From Clostridia bacterium (lineage in GTDB: Bacteria; Bacillota_A; Clostridia; Lachnospirales; Cellulosilyticaceae): 36,247 nucleotides of DNA. Below are positions 7,435-14,529 of this stretch, in pieces; position 1 is the first letter of the stretch, and the number at the start of each line of letters is the position of its first letter. The stretch covers positions 1-36,247 of the forward strand of contig JARBTY010000012.1 of the NCBI GenBank assembly GCA_029239935.1, in the 5' to 3' direction. Both the position numbers and the translations under genes were made by a program. The notes beneath the pieces were generated by a model. That model ran no database searches. It had not been told where the DNA came from and was given only the letters and a program-made list of their open reading frames with translations.

Positions 7435-8295
7435 ATGAAGCATATAGGAATCATTCCTAATTTATTAAGAGATACTGATTTAAATATGACAAGGACGATT
7501 GCAGCTTGGCTTGTTAAAGAAGGTTTTAAAGTCTATGCCACACAGCATATCACTGAGCAGGTTGAAAATATTTCTTTGAGCCTTACAGAAGGAGAAATTT
7601 ATAAGGTCTGTGATATCATCATAGCCATAGGCGGAGATGGCACGATTTTGAGTGTTGCTGAAAAGGCCTGCCTTGTGGATGTACCGATTATTGGTGTTAA
7701 CTTAGGTAGATTAGGATTTTTGGCAGATATTGAGCCGTCAGATCTAATAGATTCCCTTCAAAAACTCCTTCATGAGGACTATCAGATTGATGAAAGAATG
7801 ATGCTTAAAGCCAAAGTGATAGATCCTAATGGGCAGGAACATATTTTTCATGCATTAAACGATATTAATTTGACAAGAGGAAGTTTTTCGAGGATTGCTG
7901 AATTTGAAATATTGATTAATGGAGAGTTTTGTGATGTGTATCCAGCTGACGGTATTATCGTCTCTACCCCAACAGGTTCTACCGCTTATAATCTATCAGC
8001 AGGGGGACCGATTGTCCTGCCGCATACGAAGGTTTGTATTGTGACACCTATTTGTCCCCATACCATTTACTCAAAATCCATTATCATGTCGTCAGAAGAT
8101 ACGGTTCAGATAAAGATATGTCATTACGATAATATTAATATGGAGTTAAATGTAGATGGCAAAACAAAGCTGTATTTAACCCCAAATCATTTTATACAAA
8201 TAGAAAAATCACCTTATGTAACAAGACTTGTAAAATTATCAGAACTTAAATTTTTTGAAATTCTAAGGAAAAAAATAGTGGAAAGGCGCAGATAA
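7435..8295 (+). CDS. nadK: NAD kinase
   Basis: NadK phosphorylates NAD to NADP using ATP or polyphosphate. The protein is 286 residues, normal for the family. It shows the GGDGT nucleotide-binding motif at residues 66-70 with the catalytic Asp, then GVNLGRLGFLA, and ALNDINLTRG with the conserved Asn-Asp. DGIIVSTPTGSTAYNLSAGG and NVDGK also match. AGAGGGGG lies a few bases before the ATG. It sits 12 nt after tlyA and 1 nt before argR, so it belongs to the dxs operon. Confidence 0.96.
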   Translation: MKHIGIIPNLLRDTDLNMTRTIAAWLVKEGFKVYATQHITEQVENISLSLTEGEIYKVCDIIIAIGGDGTILSVAEKACLVDVPIIGVNLGRLGFLADIEPSDLIDSLQKLLHEDYQIDERMMLKAKVIDPNGQEHIFHALNDINLTRGSFSRIAEFEILINGEFCDVYPADGIIVSTPTGSTAYNLSAGGPIVLPHTKVCIVTPICPHTIYSKSIIMSSEDTVQIKICHYDNINMELNVDGKTKLYLTPNHFIQIEKSPYVTRLVKLSELKFFEILRKKIVERRR

Positions 8296-8296
8296 A

Positions 8297-8755
8297 ATGG
8301 GAATGAAAGAACAAAGGCAATCGACCATACTAGGCTTAATTCAGAAAAATGAGATTGAAACACAGGAGGATTTGGCTCAGGCTTTAGAAAATAAGGGCTT
8401 TAGTGTAACACAGGCTACCGTATCAAGGGATATTCGCGAGTTAAGGCTCACAAAAGTAGCGAGCAAAGCAGGTGGACAAAAATATATTGCCTTATCACAT
8501 TATGAACAGCAGGTTTCTGAGAAAGTTATAAGAGTTTTCAAAGATGCCTTTGTGGGCATGGACTTTGCAGGCAATATTATCGTTATTCGTACCCTGACAG
8601 GTATGGGGAATGCCGTAGCGGCGGCCATTGATGCCTTTAACTTTGATGAAATAGTGGGTACACTTGCGGGAGATGACACCATATTTTGTGCCGTGCGAAC
8701 GGCCGATCATATGACAGAAGTAATGAGTAAGTTTAAAGATATTCTCAATTCATAG
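8297..8755 (+). CDS. argR: Arginine repressor ArgR
   Basis: ArgR is the arginine-responsive hexameric repressor/activator of arginine metabolism. The 152-residue protein has the winged-helix N-terminus (RQSTILGLIQKNEIETQEDL, then VTQATVSRDIRELRLTKV). The C-terminal hexamerisation/arginine-binding domain holds GMGNAVAAAIDAF and GTLAGDDTIFCAVRT, in which the Asp-Asp pair contacts arginine. No arginine biosynthesis genes are nearby; the position between nadK and recN is the standard Firmicute one (AhrC locus). An in-frame ATG two codons downstream (8303) is an alternative start. Confidence 0.95.
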   Translation: MGMKEQRQSTILGLIQKNEIETQEDLAQALENKGFSVTQATVSRDIRELRLTKVASKAGGQKYIALSHYEQQVSEKVIRVFKDAFVGMDFAGNIIVIRTLTGMGNAVAAAIDAFNFDEIVGTLAGDDTIFCAVRTADHMTEVMSKFKDILNS

Positions 8756-8774
8756 AGTTAGGAGTGGATCATGA

Positions 8775-10466
8775 ATGCTAACCTATCTTAGAGCAAGGAA
8801 TATAGCCCTTATTGAGACCGTAGAATTACAGCTAGGGTCAAACCTTAATATTTTCAGCGGCGAAACAGGAGCAGGCAAATCCATGCTTATCGATTCGATA
8901 CAGTTTGCCATAGGCAACAGAACCTCAAAACATATTATAAGAAAAGGGCAGGATTTTGCAGCAGTAGAACTTATTTTTCATGATAAAGTAGGACTTGGAC
9001 TCAAATACTTAACGGATTGTCATATTGCTTATAAAGACAAGGAGATTATCATCGAAAGAGTACTGTATCAGTCTGGCAGAACCCTCTATAAAATCAACAA
9101 CAGCTCGGCAACCAGACAAATGGTTAAAGAATTGTCAGCGCTTTTGATTGATGTACATGGACAGCATGAGCCGCAATCTCTTTTGGAAGTTTCTAAACAT
9201 ATTAAAATGCTTGATAGCTTTGGGGGAGAAGCTTTTAGTGCTAAAAAAGAAACTTACAAAAAACTTTTTGAAAAATGGCAGCTGGCCAAAGAGCATTTAG
9301 AGAAAATAGGGGATAATGACAGAAAAAGACTTCAGTTAAAAGACATGTTAACCTTTCAGATTCAGGAGATTGCCAGTGCAAAGCTTAAGCCAAATGAAGA
9401 AAAAGAACTGAAGGATGAATTTCAGGTGCTTTCTCATGCAGAGAAAATTATGCTTCAATACCAGAAGGCTTATGAGTATTTAGATGGCAGCAATGAATTT
9501 AGTGCCTCCTTGCTGTTAGGAAAAGCTGTACAAGCAGTGCAGGATATCAGTGGTATTACAGCCGAGATAAAAGCCTTGTATGAACAGCTGGTTTCAATAG
9601 AAGCGAATCTTCAGGATGTGACTTATCAAATAAGAGCCTTTAAAGACACGATAGACTATTCGCCAGAAGTGTTGGTAGAAATACAAAACAGATTAGACAT
9701 CATCTATAGACTCAAGCAAAAGTATGGGGCATCAGTCGAAGATATTCTTGCCTATCAAGCGGCATGTGAAAAGGAATTAAATGAGTTGCTAGACGGAGAT
9801 TACAATAAAGAAAAGCTTCTAAAAGAAATTGAAGAGACAGAAAAGGAACTCAATAGACTCGCAGCAGTTATGGCGCAGGACAGAAAAAAAATAGCTGATA
9901 AAATAGAAAAAAAGATAGACGCTCATCTCCATGACCTTCAAATGCCTTATGCTAAGTTTGAAGTGGCGATTAATGATTTGGAGACCTTCAACAGATCCGG
10001 TAAAAACGATGTTGAGTTTCTGATCCGGACCAATTTAGGAGATGATATGCACCCTTTATCAAAAATTGCATCAGGTGGAGAGATCTCAAGGGTAATGCTG
10101 GCCATTAAAGCGGTACTGGTCCTTGGGGATACGATTGATACAGTTATTTTCGACGAAATTGATACGGGGATAAGCGGCGTGGCAGCCCAGAAGGTAGCAG
10201 AAAAACTGGCTGTTTTATCAAAAGACAGACAAGTCATCTGTATTACCCATCTGCCACAGATAGCCGCAATGGGAGATACCCATTATCTCATTGAAAAACA
10301 AGTGAGAAATCAAACAACCAGCACTCATTTAAAAGAGTTAAATCTTGTCAAAATCCAAGAGGAACTTTGCAGGCTAATGGGCGGGATAGTTACGGCCAAT
10401 ACGATGCAGAGTGCTAAAGAAATCAAAGAACTCGCTGACCACTATAAAAAAAGTATATGTAGTTAA
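8775..10466 (+). CDS. recN: DNA repair protein RecN
   Basis: RecN is an SMC-like ATPase recruited early to double-strand breaks. At 563 residues it has the canonical architecture. The N-terminal head has the Walker A motif GETGAGKS, and a long alpha-helical coiled-coil middle (about residues 150-380) follows. The C-terminal head carries the ABC signature ASGGEISRVMLAIK, the Walker B segment VIFDEIDTGISG and the ICITHLPQIA switch. The ATG at 8775 is in frame; the overlapping ATG at 8771 is not. The stop codon lies inside the loop of its own terminator hairpin, so the operon starting with dxs ends here. Confidence 0.97.
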   Translation: MLTYLRARNIALIETVELQLGSNLNIFSGETGAGKSMLIDSIQFAIGNRTSKHIIRKGQDFAAVELIFHDKVGLGLKYLTDCHIAYKDKEIIIERVLYQSGRTLYKINNSSATRQMVKELSALLIDVHGQHEPQSLLEVSKHIKMLDSFGGEAFSAKKETYKKLFEKWQLAKEHLEKIGDNDRKRLQLKDMLTFQIQEIASAKLKPNEEKELKDEFQVLSHAEKIMLQYQKAYEYLDGSNEFSASLLLGKAVQAVQDISGITAEIKALYEQLVSIEANLQDVTYQIRAFKDTIDYSPEVLVEIQNRLDIIYRLKQKYGASVEDILAYQAACEKELNELLDGDYNKEKLLKEIEETEKELNRLAAVMAQDRKKIADKIEKKIDAHLHDLQMPYAKFEVAINDLETFNRSGKNDVEFLIRTNLGDDMHPLSKIASGGEISRVMLAIKAVLVLGDTIDTVIFDEIDTGISGVAAQKVAEKLAVLSKDRQVICITHLPQIAAMGDTHYLIEKQVRNQTTSTHLKELNLVKIQEELCRLMGGIVTANTMQSAKEIKELADHYKKSICS

Positions 10467-10482
10467 TACATGTGCTTTTTTT
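10446..10482 (+). terminator. Bidirectional intrinsic terminator overlapping the recN stop
   Basis: Seven A plus GTATATGTA (10446-10461) pair with TACATGTGC plus seven T (10467-10482) over 16 bp with two G-T pairs. The loop contains the recN TAA codon. The A/T tails make it functional in either direction. Confidence 0.82.
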
Positions 10483-10510
10483 CATATCCGTAAAAATAGT
10501 TTTTTGGGTT

Positions 10511-10538
10511 GTATAAATGCCTCTAAAAAAGGATATTT
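10511..10538 (+). promoter_or_regulatory. Possible sigma-F/G-type promoter for spoIVB
   Basis: GTATA (10511-10515) is 16 nt upstream of GATATTT (10532-10538), resembling the forespore sigma-G pattern GYATA-N16-CATWNTA with one -10 mismatch at the first base and one at the last. No sigma-A promoter is apparent here, and spoIVB is known to be forespore-expressed. Weak sequence evidence supported by context. Confidence 0.35.
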
Positions 10539-10578
10539 TAAAAATATGACAGCAAAAAGACATAGGATGTGAAGCGAA

Positions 10579-11865
10579 ATGAGACATAGAAAAAAGAAAA
10601 AGGTTTTTATAAGTTTTATTATGTTGATAGTTTGTATGGTGATAGCAAGTCCTATTATTATTTCCTACTATTATCTGCCCAAAGAAGTTAAACTTATCGT
10701 AGGCAAAGAACATATATTTGATTTTGATATTCCCCTTAAAGCCAGTGTATTAAAAGATAAAAATATTTCAGTAAAAAGTGAAGATAACGACCAAATGGAT
10801 ACAGAGGCCATCATGCTCAACAGGCCTTTGCATGTCAGCATGAATGAAATAGGGAGAACGGACGTTACGTTATCCTTTTTAGGCGTTATTCCGCTCAAAA
10901 CAGTGTCTGTGGAAGCTGTTTCTGACCGTCAGGTTATCCCATCTGGTAAAATTGTAGGCATCAAGGTAGATACAAAAGGTATATTGGTATTAGGGGTAGG
11001 GCAGTTTGAGATAGAAGGCCAAGTAGCCGCTCCTTGCAAAGGGCTTATAGAACCTGGGGATATGATTCTAGAGTGCAATGGGACAGAGCTGCAGACTAAG
11101 GAAGATCTAAGGGATCAGGTTGAACAGTCGAAAGAGGCAGGCATAGCGTTAAAGGTTCTAAGAGATAAAGAAATCAAGCAGATTACCATATACCCAAGGT
11201 ACTCTTTATTTGATAATGAATACAAAATTGGACTGTGGATTAGGGATAGTACACAAGGGATAGGTACCATCACTTATGTAGATCCTGCAACAGGTCAGTT
11301 TGGCGCCTTGGGGCATGGTATTACAGATACAGATACTAAAAAGCTTATGCCGATACGAGACGGCAATATTATTACAACAACGATTACAAACATTAAAAAA
11401 GGAAAAAAGGGGGTTCCTGGTGAAATCAGCGGAGTAATAGAATACGATGATAAAAATATCATTGGACAGGTGGTAAACAATACACCCATTGGCATCTACG
11501 GAGAACTTCATGAAGATGTCACAGAAGATATAAAATATAACAAAATCCCCATAGCTTTTCAAGATGAGGTGCATGAGGGAAAGGCTTCTATTTTAGTGGG
11601 GCTGGCTAACGATAAAGTAGAGGAATATGAGGTTTATATTCAAAAGGTTTCAAAATATAGTAATGAGCCTGCCAAAGGTATGGTCATTAAGATAGTGGAT
11701 GAGAAACTATTAGCCCTTACCAATGGCATTATACAGGGCATGAGCGGGAGTCCTATACTTCAAGATGGCAAATTAATAGGGGCTGTAACCCATGTTTTTA
11801 TTCAGGATCCAACAAGAGGATATGGTATATTTATAGAAAATATGATTAATAATGAAAAAAGATAG
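10579..11865 (+). CDS. spoIVB: SpoIVB serine protease (peptidase S55)
   Basis: SpoIVB is secreted from the forespore and cleaves SpoIVFA, triggering pro-sigma-K processing in the mother cell. The 428-residue protein begins with a basic segment and a membrane anchor (residues about 9-32). A PDZ domain follows (about 105-205, VAAPCKGLIEPGDMILECNG). The S55 protease domain then has the catalytic His in GALGHGITD (residue 246) and the serine motif GMSGSP at 387-392. The partner motif ILQDGKLIGAVTHVF follows. Length matches the Bacillus subtilis protein closely. It stands alone between the recN terminator and the spo0A promoter, consistent with its own compartment-specific transcription. Confidence 0.96.
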   Translation: MRHRKKKKVFISFIMLIVCMVIASPIIISYYYLPKEVKLIVGKEHIFDFDIPLKASVLKDKNISVKSEDNDQMDTEAIMLNRPLHVSMNEIGRTDVTLSFLGVIPLKTVSVEAVSDRQVIPSGKIVGIKVDTKGILVLGVGQFEIEGQVAAPCKGLIEPGDMILECNGTELQTKEDLRDQVEQSKEAGIALKVLRDKEIKQITIYPRYSLFDNEYKIGLWIRDSTQGIGTITYVDPATGQFGALGHGITDTDTKKLMPIRDGNIITTTITNIKKGKKGVPGEISGVIEYDDKNIIGQVVNNTPIGIYGELHEDVTEDIKYNKIPIAFQDEVHEGKASILVGLANDKVEEYEVYIQKVSKYSNEPAKGMVIKIVDEKLLALTNGIIQGMSGSPILQDGKLIGAVTHVFIQDPTRGYGIFIENMINNEKR

Positions 11866-11906
11866 TGGGAATTGTAAAAATAAAATAAAAATTACAAAAA
11901 ATGGTA

Positions 11907-11935
11907 TTGATATTTTCTAAACTATTAGGTATAAT
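11907..11935 (+). promoter_or_regulatory. Sigma-A promoter for spo0A
   Basis: TTGATA (11907-11912) and TATAAT (11930-11935) are separated by exactly 17 nt, giving a transcript start about 40 nt before the TTG codon. I see no convincing 0A box (TTTGTCGAA-like) or sigma-H promoter nearby. Confidence 0.72.
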
Positions 11936-11983
11936 TAATTTAGTATTTTTCAAAAAATCATATTATTTTTAGGGGGGTTACTT

Positions 11984-12808
11984 TTGTTTGAGCAAAAAAT
12001 GAAAATATTGATAGCAGATGACAACAAGGATTTTTCTGACATACTCACTGAGTTTATTAATAGACAGGAAGATATGCAGGTAGTCGATGTTGCGGGAAAT
12101 GGCGAAGAAGCTTGTACCCTGATTGAGCAAACAGAACCAGAGATTGTTATATTAGATGTTATTATGCCGTATTTGGATGGTATTGGTGTACTGGAAAGAG
12201 TCTTAACAATGAATCTTAAGAAAAGACCATTGTTTGTGATGCTTTCAGCAGTAGGACAAGATAAAATAACAGAACGAGCTCTTTCGTTAGGAGCAGAATA
12301 CTATATTGTTAAACCTTTTGATATGGATACATTGATCAATAGAATCAGACAGCTTAAAAATATGTCTGTAAAAACAAGTAGTTCTTCCTCAGCATATACA
12401 AATCTGACGAGTTCAAAATCACTATTACCTAAGGCAAAGGGGATGCCGACTCAACATACTTTGGAAACAGAAGTAACAAATGTGATTCATGAAATAGGTG
12501 TACCAGCACATATTAAAGGTTATCAGTATCTAAGAGATGCCATCATTATGGTTATCAATGATATGGATATACTTAATTCCATCACCAAACAGCTTTATCC
12601 TAATATTGCAAAACATTACAATACGACCCCAAGCCGTGTAGAGCGGGCTATTCGCCATGCTATTGAAGTGGCATGGAGCCGTGGTAAAATGGATACAATA
12701 GACAAATTGTTTGGCTATACGGTTAATAACGGTAAAGGCAAACCCACAAACAGCGAATTTATTGCACTTATTGCAGATAGACTACGCCTTGAAATGCAAG
12801 TAGGGTAA
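11984..12808 (+). CDS. spo0A: Sporulation master regulator Spo0A
   Basis: Spo0A is the phosphorylation-activated response regulator that commits the cell to sporulation. The receiver domain (about residues 7-125) shows Asp-Asp at 12-13, the phosphoacceptor Asp at 58 in [13 protein letters not shown], and the conserved Lys in YIVKPFD. A Ser-rich hinge (about 128-150) leads to the Spo0A-specific DNA-binding domain. That domain has [19 protein letters not shown] and the recognition helix region [21 protein letters not shown]. The start is TTG at 11984: AGGGGGG at 11971-11977 is 6 nt away, whereas the first ATG is 21 nt away. A rare start codon may dampen translation of this dose-sensitive regulator (inference). 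Confidence 0.97.
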   Translation: MFEQKMKILIADDNKDFSDILTEFINRQEDMQVVDVAGNGEEACTLIEQTEPEIVILDVIMPYLDGIGVLERVLTMNLKKRPLFVMLSAVGQDKITERALSLGAEYYIVKPFDMDTLINRIRQLKNMSVKTSSSSSAYTNLTSSKSLLPKAKGMPTQHTLETEVTNVIHEIGVPAHIKGYQYLRDAIIMVINDMDILNSITKQLYPNIAKHYNTTPSRVERAIRHAIEVAWSRGKMDTIDKLFGYTVNNGKGKPTNSEFIALIADRLRLEMQVG

Positions 12809-12861
12809 TCATTGATAGTCATACGATAGAGTTGAGTAGTATTTAGAGAAAATAGACCAAT

Positions 12862-12902
12862 AAACTATTAAAAATCGGCTATAAAACCGATAAACAGTTT
12901 TT
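12862..12902 (+). terminator. Terminator after spo0A (first of two)
   Basis: AAACT (12862-12866) pairs with AGTTT (12896-12900) and ATCGG (12874-12878) with CCGAT (12887-12891), followed by a short T run. The stem is interrupted and AT-rich, so it is probably a modest terminator backed up by the stronger one downstream. Confidence 0.5.
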
Positions 12903-12914
12903 ATTCTAACCAAC

Positions 12915-12965
12915 AAAGTCCTCATATTTATAGGTTGAAAAATCTATCAATAGGAGGGCTTTTTT
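12915..12965 (+). terminator. Second terminator hairpin after spo0A
   Basis: AAAGTCCTC (12915-12923) pairs with GAGGGCTTT (12954-12962). An inner stem ATAGGTT/AATCTAT closes on a GAAA tetraloop, and the outer stem runs into six T. This is a convincing intrinsic terminator about 110 nt after the spo0A stop. Confidence 0.7.
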
Positions 12966-13279
12966 GCTTACTAAAATATTTTTACAGATGGAAGTTGGTG
13001 CCAGTGCTCGTTCGAAGATTACTAGGTATAATGATCATAACTATACCGATACAAAAGAAAAATATCTTTAAAAGTGTCAGTTTTTTTGAATAAAGAGGGC
13101 ATATAAAGAGAATAAATTATATTAAATTGTAGTATTATCAGACTATTTGTTGTATAATATTATTGGGTTAGAGTATAAATTGGTGGGGTGATAAAATACG
13201 ATAATAGATATATTTATTATAATAGTATTAAAACTGAGTGTGTTTAATTAAAAACCTAAATAGAGAAGAGGAGACATGT
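12966..13279. other. AT-rich intergenic region before the stalk-domain gene
   Basis: No confident gene lies in this 314-nt stretch. It holds a short open frame (12988-13071, 27 codons) without a clear ribosome-binding site. It also holds two TATAAT hexamers (13153-13158 and 13218-13223) without a good -35 at 17 nt. A promoter for the next gene is probably here but cannot be fixed. Base composition is markedly more AT-rich than the flanking operons. Confidence 0.5.
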
Positions 13280-14017
13280 ATGAGAAACAGAAGTTTAAAA
13301 TGGTCTGCAATTTTAATTTTACTGATAACAACGCCAATATTTGCAAAGTCACAGGATTTTGTTATTAATGGAGAAAAATTTATTATTAATACAGAAAATA
13401 TATCAGGTCAAAATTATGTAGCCTTAAGAGACTTGTCAGAAAAACTAGGTTATAAAGTGAGTTATGATAGTAAAAATAAAATAGTCTATATAGTCGATGA
13501 AGATAAAACAGTGACTATTGATATTTCAAAAGGAACTGGTAAACTGATTAATGAAAAAGTCTATGTGCCAGTTAGATTTGTAACGGAAAGTTTTGGATGT
13601 AAAGTACATGAAGAGCTAGAAGCAACAACTTCACATAGAATAATCTATATAACAAAGCCTAATAATGAAATGATTAATAATCAAGATAGTATAATTATAG
13701 CAGATAATAACTATGTAACAGACGACGGGATAGAAATTTCTAATAGTGATAAGATTGCTAATGTGGATATCTATTATTCATCTGCAAAAGCGTATGTAGA
13801 AGATGGATTAAAAGATGCCATATCAGCACAATTTGATGTAACAGGCACACCTAAAATCTTATTAATGGATAAGGATGTTGTAATGAGTGGGCAAGTTAGA
13901 GTTACAAATAGTTTGGAAGCGTACATAGTTTCGAACTATGAAGTTAAATTTTATGATGGCGATTATTTTAAGTATGATGTATGGATTGATAAGGAGTTAA
14001 TAGGTAGTAATCAATAA
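13280..14017 (+). CDS. Secreted stalk-domain (copper amine oxidase N-terminal-like) protein
   Basis: A 245-residue exported protein. A signal peptide (about residues 1-22, WSAILILLITTPIFA, with a cleavage site near AKS) leads into one copper amine oxidase N-terminal-like domain. That domain (about 25-130) has FVINGEKFI, YVALRDLSEKLGYKVSYD and KVYVPVRFVTESFG. Such domains are small non-catalytic surface modules common in Clostridia. The C-terminal half (about 140-245) is unrecognised, beta-rich and acidic. The ATG at 13280 is chosen because GAGGAG lies 7 nt upstream and the signal peptide starts there; an upstream in-frame GTG at 13238 has no ribosome-binding site. Codon use and composition are AT-richer than in neighbours, suggesting accessory content. 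Function unknown. Confidence 0.78.
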   Translation: MRNRSLKWSAILILLITTPIFAKSQDFVINGEKFIINTENISGQNYVALRDLSEKLGYKVSYDSKNKIVYIVDEDKTVTIDISKGTGKLINEKVYVPVRFVTESFGCKVHEELEATTSHRIIYITKPNNEMINNQDSIIIADNNYVTDDGIEISNSDKIANVDIYYSSAKAYVEDGLKDAISAQFDVTGTPKILLMDKDVVMSGQVRVTNSLEAYIVSNYEVKFYDGDYFKYDVWIDKELIGSNQ

Positions 14018-14038
14018 TTGTATAAAAATAAGATGAGT

Positions 14039-14067
14039 AGAGAGATTTATAGTTTATTAATCTCTCT
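14039..14067 (+). other. 9-bp hairpin after the stalk-domain gene
   Basis: AGAGAGATT (14039-14047) is a perfect inverted repeat of AATCTCTCT (14059-14067) with an 11-nt AT-rich loop. No T run follows; it may stabilise the mRNA 3' end or assist the next hairpin in termination. Confidence 0.45.
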
Positions 14068-14105
14068 CAGCTGCCATGCGGAACTCAATAAAGATTTCTC
14101 TCACG

Positions 14106-14151
14106 CAATGCCGAAGGACTTCTAGTGCATCACTAGAAGTCTTTTGCATTG
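14106..14151 (+). terminator. Two-tier hairpin / terminator after the stalk-domain gene
   Basis: GACTTCTAGTG (14117-14127) and CACTAGAAGTC (14131-14141) form a perfect 11-bp stem with a 3-nt loop followed by four T. CAATGC (14106-14111) and GCATTG (14146-14151) add an outer stem. It is the likely end of the stalk-domain transcript, though the T tract is short. Confidence 0.6.
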
Positions 14152-14167
14152 GTCTATTTTAAAAAAA

Positions 14168-14365
14168 TTATTTAGGGCGATGGCAACAGTGCTTTTTGCA
14201 CCAATCACAATCATCATCGTCATTATAGAATTCATCTAAAGCTTTTTGTACAGCCTTCACAAACGCAAGAGCTCTTTCACATTCTCTATTTGGTCTGTGA
14301 CCATTGCCACGACAATCAGAAGATTCACCACGAACAGTATCATCAGCTTCATTATAACTACCCAT
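14168..14365 (-). CDS. Small cysteine-rich hypothetical protein
   Basis: A 65-residue minus-strand protein I cannot assign. The ATG at 14365 is preceded by GGGGGG (14377-14372) at 6-nt spacing, a clear ribosome-binding site; an ATG 36 nt further upstream has none. The sequence has a polar N-terminus, then DCRGNGHRPNRECERALAF, an amphipathic helix and an acidic patch (NDDDDCDW). It ends in CKKHCCHRPK. There are six cysteines and several histidines, which could bind metal or form disulfides. Cys-rich small proteins near sporulation genes are often spore coat components, but no specific family is recognised. A 12-bp palindrome lies in its leader. Orientation is opposite to the stalk-domain gene and the same as citrate synthase. 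Confidence 0.65.
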   Translation of the reverse strand: MGSYNEADDTVRGESSDCRGNGHRPNRECERALAFVKAVQKALDEFYNDDDDCDWCKKHCCHRPK

Positions 14366-14391
14366 ATACAACCCCCCTTTATAGTATAGTA

Positions 14392-14403
14392 GAGTGGCCA
14401 CTC
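14392..14403. promoter_or_regulatory. Perfect 12-bp palindrome in leader of Cys-rich gene
   Basis: GAGTGGCCACTC is self-complementary and lies 27 nt upstream of the small gene's start codon on the minus strand, between its likely -10 and ribosome-binding site. Position and symmetry suit a repressor operator; no known regulator site is matched. Confidence 0.4.
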
Positions 14404-14479
14404 ACTTTTATAATATGCAGTGAGACAAGAAATGACATTGTTTTTATTGCATGGAAGGTAAAACTTTCATAACGTACTC

Positions 14480-14515
14480 AAAAAGACCTCACTTTATTTC
14501 TAGTGAGGTCTTTTT
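14480..14515 (-). terminator. Terminator of the citrate synthase gene (bidirectional)
   Basis: AAAAAGACCTCACT (14480-14493) and AGTGAGGTCTTTTT (14502-14515) form a perfect 14-bp stem with an 8-nt loop and A/T tails on both sides. It lies 14 nt past the citrate synthase stop on the minus strand. Confidence 0.88.
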
Positions 14516-14529
14516 ATATAAAATATTAT

